Source of the DNA: Mangrovibacterium marinum
GTDB taxonomy: Bacteria > Bacteroidota > Bacteroidia > Bacteroidales > Prolixibacteraceae
Assembly: GCF_003046625.1 (NCBI RefSeq)
Contig: NZ_QAAD01000009.1
Span: 1 to 64,000, forward strand
Direction: 5' to 3'
DNA length: 64,000 nt
In this document: piece after piece, positions 17,971-27,485 of the stretch
How the letters are laid out: each line of letters starts with the position of its first letter
Position numbering within the stretch: position 1 is the first letter of the stretch
Program-made: the position numbers and the translations under genes
The notes under the pieces: model-generated
Told to the model about the DNA's origin: nothing
The model's input: the letters and a program-made list of their open reading frames with translations, nothing else
Database searches by the model: none

Positions 17971-19125
17971 TTATTTTGCCAATTGGTTTAATTTTCTGAT
18001 GTTTCTCCACCAACGGTCGGGAATTTCGTAGCGTGCTGCTTGTTCGTAATCCTCCTGCGAGCAGGGTACAATATGATCGGTATCGTCGTTCTGGTTGTAA
18101 ATTTTCATCCACCAGCGGCCGGTCTTGCGGCTTTGGTAAAAGGTCAGGGGCAGGTCTATTTCGTCCATCTCGATGATGTACTCGCTAAATTCCTTGGGGT
18201 GCTTTTCCGGGTCTTCCAGCACTTTAAAGTGAAAACCTTCCAGAAAGTGCCAGATGATTTGTGCCATCAGTTTGGCACTCAGCTCCTGCTTGTCGAGCAT
18301 CGGGCAGAGGTTATAAAAGCCGGCGATCTTCATCTGATCGGCCATGCCTGCATAGTGGGCAATCTGGCAGGCTTCTTCGGCATAAAAGCCGTTGGGAGAA
18401 CCAAAATACTGCCCGGGGGCTTCAATCTGGCGCACTGCATTCAGGTCGAAGCTTAGCAGATCGGCACCGCGCATATAGGGTTCAATCTCGCTCATGGCGT
18501 AACGCACCTGTCCCAGGCGTTTGCTGTCGCAGTTAAAGTCGGCCACCTGGTTCAGCTCTACCGCATCGGTAAAGTAGTTCTGGTAGCCCAGCAGGGTGTG
18601 TGAAAAAAGATTGGGCTGCTTGTCGTAAAGCAGGGTTAGGTAATTTTCCGAGTCGATCGACTTGGCTCCTTTGTGGTAGTCGAGCCGGGGGTCGATGGTA
18701 ACCAGGTTGTAGGGCTGATCCTCAAAGGCTTTGGCGGTGCCAATGGTCAGATCCTGCGAGCCACCCATGACGACCACTGTCACGCCTTCTTCCAGGAAAT
18801 ACTGGCAGACATCCTTCAGGGCAAAGTAGCTGTCGCCGGGGGTTTTGCCAATCTTCAGGTTGCCCAGGTCCCGGATTTTGAAGCGCGGGGCAATGCGGTT
18901 CAGCTGGTAAAGCTGCTCGCGAATGCGGTCGGGAGCCAGCGCACTGCCCGGACAAAGAGCATTGCGGTCTTCCTCGACGCCAATCAATACAATGTTGGCT
19001 TTCTCGGGAGCCAGCTTATCGTGGTTTTTCTCCAGCAGGCTGCCCAGGGCAAATTTCTTTTGACCCCACCGCGGAAGGGCAAAAGCGGCAAAATCGACCG
19101 GTGTGAGGTAATATTCGAGCTTCAT
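17971..19125 (-). CDS. ureohydrolase-fold protein with degenerate metal site
   Basis: Arginase/agmatinase/formimidoylglutamase-family protein of 384 residues. The fold signatures align but the metal ligands are altered. GGDHS is GGSQD (residues 121-125, ligand His to Gln124). DAHxD is DPRLD (145-149, His to Arg147, both Asp kept). The SFDxD motif is SFDLN (225-229, Asp to Asn229). Three of six expected ligands are therefore replaced, so hydrolysis by the usual di-manganese mechanism is unlikely. It lies between topA and porP on the same strand, next to the T9SS genes. Automatic annotation would call it formimidoylglutamase; I would treat that with caution. Confidence 0.8.
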   Translation of the reverse strand: MKLEYYLTPVDFAAFALPRWGQKKFALGSLLEKNHDKLAPEKANIVLIGVEEDRNALCPGSALAPDRIREQLYQLNRIAPRFKIRDLGNLKIGKTPGDSYFALKDVCQYFLEEGVTVVVMGGSQDLTIGTAKAFEDQPYNLVTIDPRLDYHKGAKSIDSENYLTLLYDKQPNLFSHTLLGYQNYFTDAVELNQVADFNCDSKRLGQVRYAMSEIEPYMRGADLLSFDLNAVRQIEAPGQYFGSPNGFYAEEACQIAHYAGMADQMKIAGFYNLCPMLDKQELSAKLMAQIIWHFLEGFHFKVLEDPEKHPKEFSEYIIEMDEIDLPLTFYQSRKTGRWWMKIYNQNDDTDHIVPCSQEDYEQAARYEIPDRWWRNIRKLNQLAK

Positions 19126-19195
19126 GGACTTTCGTGTTTTGGCTGTTCAACAGGTAACAATGAATTTTTCTATCCATGAAATTACGCTTTTCAAC

Positions 19196-19227
19196 AAAAA
19201 AGGCAAATACTTCTGTATTTGCCTTTT
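19196..19227 (-). terminator. intrinsic terminator of topA
   Basis: A 13-bp hairpin AAAAGGCAAATAC/GTATTTGCCTTTT with a four-base loop ends in a T-run on the minus strand. It starts five bases after the topA stop codon. Confidence 0.85.
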
Positions 19228-19232
19228 CGAAT

Positions 19233-21560
19233 TTATTTTTTTCGGCCTCGTTTTTTCGGTGCCGGTCCGGCTTCGATGATCTTCATACAATCCTCGAGAC
19301 TCAGTGCGGCGGCATCGGTGCCTTTGGCAATTTTGTAGTTTTTCTTTTTGTACGAGATGTAGGGTCCCCAGCGTCCTTCCAGGATGCGCAGTTCCGGTTC
19401 TTCGTCGAAGGTTTTGATCAAGGCTTTGCGGTCTTTCTCGCGCTTGGCTTCAATCAGTTCAATGGCCCGGGGCAGCTCTACCGAGTAGGGGTCGTCGACA
19501 TTCTTCTCGAGCGAGACAAATTTGCCGTCGTGCTGCACGTATGGACCAAAGCGGCCAATGTTAACCCGAACCTTTTTGTCTTCGTACTCGCCCAGGTCGC
19601 GCGGAAGCTTAAACAGCTCCAGGGCTTCCTCCAGGGTGATGGTCTCCAGTATTTGTCCCGAGCGGAGGCTGGCAAAGCGTGGTTTATCGCCTTCCTCGGT
19701 TGTTTCGCCCAGCTGCGCCAGGGGGCCGTAGCGGCCAATCTTCACCGACACCGGAAGTCCGGTGGCCGGGTCGTCGCCCAGGTAGCGCTCGCCGTTGGTG
19801 CGTTCCGAGTTTTCCAAAGCATCTTCAACATGGTGATGGAAGGGCTTGTAAAAAGCGTCGATCACCTCGGTCCAGATGCGTTTGCCATCGGCAATTTCGT
19901 CAAAATCAACTTCTACATTGGCTGTAAAGCTGTAGTCCATGATTTTTTCGAAGTATTTCACTAAAAAGTCGTTGACCACCATGCCAATGTCGGTGGGGAA
20001 CAGTTTCGATTTTTCGGCACCGGTAATCTCGGTTTTTTCCTTTTCGCTGAGCTTGCCGTTTTTCAGGCTGAGGGTGGCATACTGACGTTCCACACCCGGG
20101 CGGTCTTCTTTGACCACATAGCCGCGGTTTTGGATGGTTGTGATGGTTGGCGCATAAGTTGATGGCCGGCCAATACCTTGTTCTTCGAGTTTTTTCACCA
20201 GGCTGGCTTCGGTGTAGCGCGCCGGTTTTTGGCTGAAACGCTCGGTGGCATCAATTTGCTCGGCGCGCAGCAGCTGGTCAACTTTGACCGGGGGAAGCAG
20301 CGTTTTGGATTCACTGCCTTCGTCTTCGTTGTCAGTCGATTCGAGATAAACCCGCAGAAAACCGTCGAACTTGATGATCTCGCCGGTTGCCTGGAAAACT
20401 TCCGGTGCATTGGAAACTTTAATCGAGATGGTTGTTCGTTCCAGCTCGGCATCGGCCATTTGCGAGGCGATGGTGCGTTTCCAGATGAGCTCGTACAGGC
20501 GTTTTTCCTGCGCTGTTCCCGAAACTTCTTCCTGATCCAGATAGGTTGGCCGGATGGCTTCGTGAGCCTCTTGTGCGCCTTTCGACTTGGTGGTGTACTG
20601 GCGGAACTTATGGTATTTCTCGCCGTGCATATCCAGAATTTTGCTTTTGGCGGTCGTGATGGCCAAATCCGACAGGTTCACCGAGTCGGTACGCATATAG
20701 GTGATTTTCCCCGATTCGTACAGACGCTGGGCAACCGACATGGTTTGCGATACCGAGAATCCTAACTTGCGGCTGGCCTCCTGTTGCAAGGTCGAGGTTG
20801 TAAAAGGAGCTGCCGGTGTACGTTTGGATGGTTTTTTCTGAATGTCGGCAATGCTGAACTCGGCCGATTGACATTTCTCGAGAAAGGCGCGGGCTTCCGC
20901 TTTGGTGTTAAACCGTTTATTGAGCTCGGCTTTCAGCTCAACGACATTTCCGTTTTCGTCGGGAACGAGGAAAACAGCCGTTAAGCGAAAGGCTGATGTT
21001 GCTGTAAAATGAATGATTTCGCGCTCGCGTTCAACAATCAGGCGTACGGCAACAGACTGCACACGTCCGGCTGAGAGCGATGGTTTTACTTTCTTCCATA
21101 AAACCGGCGACACTTCAAAGCCCACCAGCCGGTCGAGCACACGCCGGGCCTGTTGGGCATTCACTAAATTAATATCGATGGGGCGTGGGTTATCCACAGC
21201 CTTCAGGATGGCTTCTTTGGTAATTTCGTGAAAAACAATTCGCTTTGTTTTTTCCGGTTTCAGCTTCAGTACCTCTTGCAAGTGCCAGGCAATGGCTTCT
21301 CCCTCGCGGTCCTCATCGGATGCGATCCACACCAGCTTGGCGTCCTTGGCGAGTTTTTTCAGTTCGCTAACAATCTTCTTTTTGTCGGGTGAGACGACGT
21401 ATTTGGGAAGGTAATTGTTTTCCAGGTCTATTCCCGCGTCCTTTTTTTCGAGGTCGCGAATGTGCCCCATGCTGGATGTAACCAGGAAGTCTTTTCCAAG
21501 AAACTTCTCAATGGTTTTGGCTTTGGCGGGAGACTCGACGATGACCAGATTCTCTTGCAT
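19233..21560 (-). CDS. topA: DNA topoisomerase I (type IA)
   Basis: Relaxes negatively supercoiled DNA; 775 residues. An N-terminal TOPRIM domain (VIVESPAKAKTIEKFLG, then ASDEDREGEAIAWHL at about 80-94) is followed by the type IA core. The active-site tyrosine is Y288 in GKITYMRTDSVN. The C-terminal 200 residues are basic topoisomerase C-terminal repeats (GRYGPLAQLG, GRFGPYVQHDG, GRWGPYISYKKKNY) in place of cysteine zinc fingers, ending in GRKK. A GGAGGA sequence about six bases upstream of the ATG is a rare clear ribosome site in this window. A hairpin terminator follows the gene. Confidence 0.96.
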   Translation of the reverse strand: MQENLVIVESPAKAKTIEKFLGKDFLVTSSMGHIRDLEKKDAGIDLENNYLPKYVVSPDKKKIVSELKKLAKDAKLVWIASDEDREGEAIAWHLQEVLKLKPEKTKRIVFHEITKEAILKAVDNPRPIDINLVNAQQARRVLDRLVGFEVSPVLWKKVKPSLSAGRVQSVAVRLIVEREREIIHFTATSAFRLTAVFLVPDENGNVVELKAELNKRFNTKAEARAFLEKCQSAEFSIADIQKKPSKRTPAAPFTTSTLQQEASRKLGFSVSQTMSVAQRLYESGKITYMRTDSVNLSDLAITTAKSKILDMHGEKYHKFRQYTTKSKGAQEAHEAIRPTYLDQEEVSGTAQEKRLYELIWKRTIASQMADAELERTTISIKVSNAPEVFQATGEIIKFDGFLRVYLESTDNEDEGSESKTLLPPVKVDQLLRAEQIDATERFSQKPARYTEASLVKKLEEQGIGRPSTYAPTITTIQNRGYVVKEDRPGVERQYATLSLKNGKLSEKEKTEITGAEKSKLFPTDIGMVVNDFLVKYFEKIMDYSFTANVEVDFDEIADGKRIWTEVIDAFYKPFHHHVEDALENSERTNGERYLGDDPATGLPVSVKIGRYGPLAQLGETTEEGDKPRFASLRSGQILETITLEEALELFKLPRDLGEYEDKKVRVNIGRFGPYVQHDGKFVSLEKNVDDPYSVELPRAIELIEAKREKDRKALIKTFDEEPELRILEGRWGPYISYKKKNYKIAKGTDAAALSLEDCMKIIEAGPAPKKRGRKK

Positions 21561-21884
21561 ATATATCCTCCAAACGATAAAAATTTCTGCAAATAAAATA
21601 AATGTCGGGCGATCATCAAATTTTAATTCAACAAAAATTGTGGCTTTATATCTTTGAAAATGATTATTTTATTCGTTTTACACCCCTTTCGGTAGGGTAG
21701 TTTGAGGGTGATTTAGACGGCAGTATTTCAGTAGATTGAAGGGCCAATTCGGGGGTGCCGGTACCGACGGTTTTACCGGTGCGACGGAGCGCGTTGCTTT
21801 TTAGTACAACCGGGCCGCCGGGCCGCGAAATAATAGTTTTATTCCTTTCGTTATATTTGTCGCTCAATCTACAATTGATTATTC
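21561..21884. promoter_or_regulatory. divergent gap between topA and PBP1A
   Basis: Regulatory gap between the divergent topA and PBP1A genes, with no gene seen. TATATTTG at 21852-21859 matches the -7 consensus for the plus-strand gene 26 bases downstream. A second match, TATCTTTG, occurs at 21649-21656 on the same strand. Neither has a good -33 partner. A GC-rich stretch with CCGGTA and TACCGG arms lies near 21760-21780. Confidence 0.4.
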
Positions 21885-24230
21885 ATGAAAAACGTGAAGA
21901 AAGCTTACCGAAAATACAGCATTATTTTCTGGACTGTTTTTGCGCTCGGACTGCTTGCCGTTAGCAGCATGTTTTATCTGATCGCGGAAGGCAAACTGGG
22001 GGAGATGCCCTCGTTTAAGCAGTTGGAAAACCCCGAAAGCCTGCTGGCCTCGGAGGTAATTTCGCGCGATCAGGTGTCTATTGGCCGGTATTTTCGGGAA
22101 AACCGCTCTTTTGTTACTTACGAGCAGCTGCCCGACAATCTGGTGAAAGCCTTGCTGGCCACCGAGGATGTGCGTTTTTACGATCACTCGGGCATCGACC
22201 TGCGCGGTTTGCTGCGCGTGCTAAAAGGGGTGATCACCGGCGACAGCAGCAGCGGTGGCGGTAGTACGCTCAGTCAGCAGCTGGCCAAAATGCTCTTTCC
22301 CCGTAATGGCATGGATAGCAAGCTGGATCTGGTGCTTCGCAAATTTAAAGAATGGGTGATTGCCGTGAAGCTCGAAAAGAGCTACACCAAGGAAGAAATC
22401 ATCGCCATGTATTTAAATAAGTATGATTTTCTGAACCTGGCTGTCGGTGTGAAGTCGGCTGCCCGGATTTATTTCAATACCGTGCCCGACTCGCTGCGTA
22501 CCGAGCAGTCGGCCATGCTGGTGGGGATGGCTAAAAACTCGGCGCTGTTTAACCCGGTTCGTCGGCCCGAGCTCACCAAGGAGCGCCGCAATGTGGTGTT
22601 GGCGCAGATGTATCGTTACGGCTACCTGACCAAAGCCGCGAAGGACTCGCTGTCGGCCTTGCCGATGGAGCTGGAGTTTACCCGTGAAGACTTTAAAGAG
22701 GGCCTGGCGCCGTACTTCCGCGAATATTTGCGCATAACCATGGGTGCCGGCAAACCCGACCGCTCGAAATATGCCTCGTGGCAAACCACCAAATACCGCG
22801 AAGATTCGGTAGCCTGGGAAACCAACCCGCTGTATGGCTGGTGTAAAAAGAATTTTAAACCCGACGGCAGCAACTACGACTTGTACGAAGATGGCCTGCG
22901 GATTTTTACCACCATCGATTCGCGGATGCAGCAGTATGCCGAAGAAGCGGTAACCGAACATCTGAGCCTGGACTTGCAGCCCTCGTTTAACCGCCACCTG
23001 AAAAGTCTGAAACATCCGCCTTTTTCGGACGATATGAGTGACGAAGGGGTGGAGCATCTGCTTAACCTGTCGATGCGGCAGAGCGAGCGCTACCGCGTGT
23101 TGCGCGTGCAGGGCAAGAAAGCCAAAGAGATTGACGAGATCTTCAATAAGAAGGTGGAAATGTCGGTCTTCTCGTGGAAGGGCGATATCGATACCATCAT
23201 GAGTCCCATGGACTCCATTCAGTATTACCTGAGCTACCTGCGCTCGTCGATGATGGCGATGGATATTCAGAGCGGGCAGGTGCGTGCCTACGTGGGCGGC
23301 CCCGACTACCGCCACTTCATGTACGATATGGTGCTGGGCGGAAAGCGGCAGGTGGGATCTACGGTGAAGCCCTTCCTCTATACCCTGGCCATGCAAAACG
23401 GCCTGTCGCCCTGTACCAAGGTGCCCAATGTGAGGCAACAGTTTATTCTGGGCGACGGCACGGTTTGGGAGGCTAAAAACTCGGGCAAATCGGACTACGA
23501 CGGTAAGATGGTGACCCTGAAGTGGGGCTTGGCCAATTCGGTGAACCAGATTTCGGCCTGGGTGATGAAACAGTTTAACCCGCAGTCGGTGGTCGATGTG
23601 ATGAAAAAGATGGGCATTTACAGTTATATCGATCCGGTGCCCTCCATGTTTTTGGGAACATCCGACATTTCGCTCTACGAGATGGTGGGCGCTTACGGCA
23701 CTTTTGGTAATAAAGGGGTTTATACACAGCCCTATTTTGTGACCCGCATTGAAGATAAGTATGGCAACGTGATTGCCACTTTCCGACCCGAGCGGCACGA
23801 CGCAATCGACGATAAAACAGCTTATCTGATGATTAACCTGCTGCAAGGGGTGGTGAATAACGGTACCGCAACGCGCCTGCGCTGGCACAAGGTGTATGGC
23901 GGCATTGAAGGACCTATTGCCGGAAAAACAGGAACCACGCAGAACCATTCCGATGGCTGGTTTATGGGGGTAACACCCCAGCTTGTTGCCGGCGTATGGA
24001 CCGGTGGCGATTTGCGAAGCATCCGCTTCGATAATATCCGCTACGGACAGGGAGCCAACATGGCACTACCCATCTGGGGGCGTTTTATGAAGAAGGTGTA
24101 TGCCGATGAGTCGTTGGAGTATACGCCCGATTCGGAGTTCGAGAAACCGATGAACTTCATTATGAATCTGGATTGCGACGAACAGGAAGATGCCGGCGAG
24201 AAACCCGCTTCGTTCGAAGACTTCTTTTAG
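21885..24230 (+). CDS. class A penicillin-binding protein 1A
   Basis: Bifunctional peptidoglycan synthase of 781 residues, anchored by one N-terminal helix (residues 12-33). The GT51 transglycosylase domain has catalytic E94 in ATEDVRFYDHSGID and the GGSTLSQQLAKMLFPR block. The transpeptidase domain has the SxxK motif at S492 (GSTVKPFLYTLA), SVN in LANSVNQIS, and KTG at residues 681-683 (AGKTGTTQNHSDGWFMG). Both activities look intact. It ends in an acidic tail. It is monocistronic with a terminator 25 bases downstream. Confidence 0.95.
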   Translation: MKNVKKAYRKYSIIFWTVFALGLLAVSSMFYLIAEGKLGEMPSFKQLENPESLLASEVISRDQVSIGRYFRENRSFVTYEQLPDNLVKALLATEDVRFYDHSGIDLRGLLRVLKGVITGDSSSGGGSTLSQQLAKMLFPRNGMDSKLDLVLRKFKEWVIAVKLEKSYTKEEIIAMYLNKYDFLNLAVGVKSAARIYFNTVPDSLRTEQSAMLVGMAKNSALFNPVRRPELTKERRNVVLAQMYRYGYLTKAAKDSLSALPMELEFTREDFKEGLAPYFREYLRITMGAGKPDRSKYASWQTTKYREDSVAWETNPLYGWCKKNFKPDGSNYDLYEDGLRIFTTIDSRMQQYAEEAVTEHLSLDLQPSFNRHLKSLKHPPFSDDMSDEGVEHLLNLSMRQSERYRVLRVQGKKAKEIDEIFNKKVEMSVFSWKGDIDTIMSPMDSIQYYLSYLRSSMMAMDIQSGQVRAYVGGPDYRHFMYDMVLGGKRQVGSTVKPFLYTLAMQNGLSPCTKVPNVRQQFILGDGTVWEAKNSGKSDYDGKMVTLKWGLANSVNQISAWVMKQFNPQSVVDVMKKMGIYSYIDPVPSMFLGTSDISLYEMVGAYGTFGNKGVYTQPYFVTRIEDKYGNVIATFRPERHDAIDDKTAYLMINLLQGVVNNGTATRLRWHKVYGGIEGPIAGKTGTTQNHSDGWFMGVTPQLVAGVWTGGDLRSIRFDNIRYGQGANMALPIWGRFMKKVYADESLEYTPDSEFEKPMNFIMNLDCDEQEDAGEKPASFEDFF

Positions 24231-24255
24231 ATCAATCATTAAGCACGATAAATTG

Positions 24256-24285
24256 AAAGGCTGTTCCGCGAGGGATGGCCTTTTT
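24256..24285 (+). terminator. intrinsic terminator of PBP1A gene
   Basis: AAAGGC and GCCTTT arms enclose an inner TTCC-GCGA-GGGA stem and are followed by TTTTT. The hairpin sits 25 bases past the stop codon. Confidence 0.75.
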
Positions 24286-24331
24286 GCTGCAAAAAATTGT
24301 AGCTATCGGCCGCCGGACATGCTTTGGGCAA

Positions 24332-24550
24332 TCTACAATTGGTAGAAGCTTGCCGACAGGTGCCGTGGACAATCTACCGTTGGTAGAAGCTTGCCGACAG
24401 GTGCCGTGGACAATCTACCGTTGGTAGATCGTTCTCCGCAGGTGCTGTGGCGTTTCTACCATTCGTAGAAGCTCTCCGCTCGTGCCGGGAACAATCTACC
24501 GTTGGTAGAAGCTTGCCGGCAGGTGCCGTGGGCATTCTACCGTTGGTAGA
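24332..24550. repeat. 41-bp palindrome array A
   Basis: Six copies of the palindrome TCTACCGTTGGTAGA start at 24332, 24373, 24414, 24455, 24495 and 24536 (steps 41, 41, 41, 40, 41). Copies 1 and 4 are imperfect. The 26 bases between palindromes are also partly conserved around GCTTGCCGACAGGTGCCGTGG. It lies in the gap between convergent genes, past the PBP1A terminator. Confidence 0.88.
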
Positions 24551-24639
24551 TTAAAAAAAGCAAGGCCCGCCGCAGCCGTGCGAACCGCTTTTTTCTGAAA
24601 GTCTTTTTTTCGACGCTTAAGCGAGTGTTCCGTCAATTC

Positions 24640-25200
24640 TAATTTGTATAAAAGAGGATCTTTTGTCCTACCGGACGGGTTTTCATTTTTGTAGTGACAC
24701 AAAAACGAAACAAAAAGGTCATGGCTGATTTTTATCTTCAACCGCCATCTGCCGAAAAGCTAAGTTCAACCGGGTGATCTCCAATCCGGCAGCTGCCGGA
24801 GCGGAGCTTCCCGGGTTCACTAAGTTTTCCGTCTGATTTCGATCTCGATAAAAATAGGCCAACCGGTTTCCAACGTTTTCTCATTGATCGAACGTTATTC
24901 ATACTCGTTGATGGTGTTTTTTGTAATCTACCTGTAGCTTCTGGATTCCCCCGCTCTGCCCGCAGAGAGGGGACAGAACTGAATCGATCCGTCAGGATTG
25001 GGTCATTTCAGGCGAGAGTGAAAAGGGACCTTTTTTCTGAAAGTCCCTTCGGCTTTTACCTTCGATCGAATGTACCCACCCTGGTCCTCCCTCGCGAGGG
25101 AGGGAAATTCCGACTTTGTCGGAATGGGAGGGTCAATCTAATTTAAAAGAATCCACTTTCCTCCCTTGTTGGTGATTCCCCCGGAATCAGGTATGTTTTT
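24640..25200. repeat. dispersed composite intergenic repeat
   Basis: This block has no credible gene. Its first part (GATCTTTTGTCCTACCG.ACGGG, then GATAAAAATAGGCCAACCGG) recurs diverged at 42125-42290. Its second part (25028-25200, with TGTACCCACCCTGG and TTCCGACTTTGTCGGAATGG) recurs at about 61000-61165 at roughly 90% identity by eye over about 110 bases. Both ends carry CCCCGGAATCAGG. Confidence 0.7.
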
Positions 25201-25293
25201 TCTGAATCTGCCGGAGCTTTGCCCAAACATACTCAATTGAGGCATTACAGATGTTGGGTCGTCCGAAAATCTAACGATCTATTCAAAAATAGT

Positions 25294-26187
25294 CTAGTCG
25301 ATCAGGAAGCGCTTGGTGATAGCGCCGTAGTTCTCGATGCGGCGGTCGCGCAGGAAGGGCCAAATGCGGCGCACATCTTCCGAGCGGCTCAGGTCGATGT
25401 TCACCAGCAGGTTTTCTTCCCTCTCGCTGCTGGTATGGGCCAGCAGTTCGCCTTGCGGGCCAGCCACAAAGCTGTTGCCCCAAAACTGAATGCCAGCCGA
25501 GCTGCCCGAGGGATCGTCTTCCAGTCCGACACGGTTGACGCTGATCACGGGAAGGCCGTTGGCCACCGCGTGCGAGCGCTGAATGGTGATCCAGGCATTT
25601 TGTTGGCGGCTTTGTTCGTCGGCCGTGTCGCGCGGATCCCAGCCAATGGCGGTGGGGTAAATCAGCATCTCGGCACCGGCCATGGCCATCAGGCGCGCTG
25701 CTTCGGGGTACCACTGATCCCAGCATACCAACACGCCCAGCTTGCCAACCGATGTTTGGATGGGTTGAAAGCCCAGATCGCCCGGCGTGAAATAGAACTT
25801 CTCGTAAAAGCCCGGATCGTCGGGAATGTGCATCTTGCGGTACTTGCCCGCCATCGATCCGTCGGTGTCGAACACCACCGCGGTGTTGTGGTACAGTCCC
25901 GGCGCACGTTTCTCGAACAGGGAAGTCACCAACACGATTTTGTGCTTCCGGGCCAGCTGCCCGTAAAATTCGGTCGACGGGCCGGGGATGGGCTCCGCGA
26001 GGTCGAACAAGTCAACATCTTCGGTTTGACAGAAGTAGAGGCTGTTGTGCAGCTCTTGCAGCACCACCAGTTGGGCGCCCTGGGCAGCGCAGTCGGCAAT
26101 GTTGGCAGCCAGTTTGGCTTTATTGTCGTCAACCGCTGCGGTATTGCTTTGTTGGATCAGCCCAACCCGGATTTCTTTTTTCTTCAT
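25294..26187 (-). CDS. aguB: N-carbamoylputrescine amidase
   Basis: Nitrilase-superfamily enzyme of 297 residues that hydrolyses N-carbamoylputrescine to putrescine, ammonia and CO2. The catalytic triad is visible: Glu in VVLQELHNSLYF, Lys in KYRKMHIPDDPGFYEKFYFTPGD, and Cys in GVLVCWDQWYPEAARLMA. The MHIPDDPGFYEKFYF block is typical of AguB. It lies 127 bases downstream of the agmatine deiminase gene on the same strand, so the two make a complete agmatine-to-putrescine route. It converges on the PBP1A gene across the repeat-rich gap. Confidence 0.92.
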   Translation of the reverse strand: MKKKEIRVGLIQQSNTAAVDDNKAKLAANIADCAAQGAQLVVLQELHNSLYFCQTEDVDLFDLAEPIPGPSTEFYGQLARKHKIVLVTSLFEKRAPGLYHNTAVVFDTDGSMAGKYRKMHIPDDPGFYEKFYFTPGDLGFQPIQTSVGKLGVLVCWDQWYPEAARLMAMAGAEMLIYPTAIGWDPRDTADEQSRQQNAWITIQRSHAVANGLPVISVNRVGLEDDPSGSSAGIQFWGNSFVAGPQGELLAHTSSEREENLLVNIDLSRSEDVRRIWPFLRDRRIENYGAITKRFLID

Positions 26188-26314
26188 TATTCGCCTGGTT
26201 TAAATGAATGCTTCGCGATCGTCTTAAAATTAATCATTTCGAAACGGAACTTTCAGGTATTTGTTCATTCGTGCATCGCGAGCGTCTGAATAGCTTAAGT
26301 CTAACAATCGATTA

Positions 26315-27343
26315 TTAAATAACCCCTTCGGGAAATTGCATGCTGATACAGTGAATGGAGCCGTGCTGTTTAATCAGCGGCACACTGTTGATGGGCACAA
26401 TCTCGCGATCGGGGAACAGGGTCTGCATGATGCGCACCGCCTCGTTGTCCTGCGGCACCCCGTAAACCGGCAGCAACACCGCGCCGTTCACGATCAGAAA
26501 GTTGGCGTAGGTTGCCGGTAGTCGTTGGCCATCCTCGTCGTAAATGGCCTCGGGAAAGGGCAGCGGCACGAGTTGAAAAGGCTTGTCGTGCTGATCAGTC
26601 AGCGTTTGCAGCTGCTCCTCCATTTTTTGCAAGGCTTGGTAGTGGCTGTCTGTTTTATCGTCGCACTTCACATAGGCAATGGTCTTTTCCGAGCAGAAGC
26701 GGGCCAGTGTGTCGATGTGGCTGTCGGTATCGTCGCCTTCCAGAAAGCCATGGTCGAGCCACAGCACTTTCTGCGCATCGAAAACTTTCTTCAGGAAAAA
26801 CTCAACGTCGGTCTTGCTCAGGTGTTCGTTGCGGTTTTTCGAAAGCAGACACTCGCTGGTGGTTAGCAGCACGCCTTCGTTATTGCTTTCAATGGCGCCG
26901 CCTTCGAAGGTGAAATACGAAAAATCGAGCATGGGCACACCTTTGCGAAATGCACCGTTTGCGAACAAGGTCGGTGTAATTTGATTGTCGTGGCAGGCGG
27001 CAAACTTCATTCCCCAACCATTGAAGCGGAAATTAAGCAGAGTTGGCTGGCCTTTTTCAATAACAGTGAGGGCGCCGTGATCGCGGGCCCAGGTATCGTT
27101 CAGCGGCATCTGGTGAATCAGCAAACGCTCGTTTTCTGCTTGCAGGAACTGGGGGAGCAGCGATCGGTCGCGGCATACCAGCAGCAATTTTTCCCGTTTC
27201 AGAATTTCACGCGCCATCTGCTCGTACACCGGCACAACCTCGTCGATGATGTCGCACCAATCGGTTTCACAGTCGGGCCAGGTGAGTTGAACGCCACTTT
27301 GGCGAACCCATTCGGCCGGTAAAAAATTCCCTTCAGTTTTCAT
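26315..27343 (-). CDS. aguA: agmatine deiminase
   Basis: Peptidylarginine-deiminase-fold enzyme of 342 residues that converts agmatine to N-carbamoylputrescine and ammonia. Conserved features are PAEWVRQSGVQLTWP at the N-terminus, NDTWARDHGALTV, FEGGAIESNNEGVLLTT, EGDDTDSHIDTLARF, and the C-terminal catalytic cysteine C332 in GSIHCISMQFPE. It is the first gene of the aguA-aguB pair. The upstream gene is divergent. No agmatine-producing enzyme is in the window. Confidence 0.93.
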   Translation of the reverse strand: MKTEGNFLPAEWVRQSGVQLTWPDCETDWCDIIDEVVPVYEQMAREILKREKLLLVCRDRSLLPQFLQAENERLLIHQMPLNDTWARDHGALTVIEKGQPTLLNFRFNGWGMKFAACHDNQITPTLFANGAFRKGVPMLDFSYFTFEGGAIESNNEGVLLTTSECLLSKNRNEHLSKTDVEFFLKKVFDAQKVLWLDHGFLEGDDTDSHIDTLARFCSEKTIAYVKCDDKTDSHYQALQKMEEQLQTLTDQHDKPFQLVPLPFPEAIYDEDGQRLPATYANFLIVNGAVLLPVYGVPQDNEAVRIMQTLFPDREIVPINSVPLIKQHGSIHCISMQFPEGVI

Positions 27344-27485
27344 GGTTCAAAAATAGGCAAAAAGCAAATAGTTGCTATTGCTTTAAACAATAATAGCGGT
27401 TTTATTCGTTATATATCAAATCGAAAAGGGATGAAGAGCGAATTTGAAATTTCATCCGGAAGTTTAACCCAAAAAACGGATTACT

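Noticed and set aside
22413-23948. 511-codon open frame on the minus strand
   Set aside because: It lies wholly antisense to the PBP1A gene, whose motifs are intact, and its translation is low-complexity His-rich text typical of an antisense shadow.
24286-24550. Array A as a row of transcription terminators
   Set aside because: The hairpins have only 6-bp arms and no T-runs, and a proper terminator already precedes them.
24496-24741. 81-codon minus-strand frame beginning MKIKISHDLF
   Set aside because: It covers the end of palindrome array A and a dispersed repeat; the text recurs at 42.1 kb with frame breaks, so it is repeat DNA.
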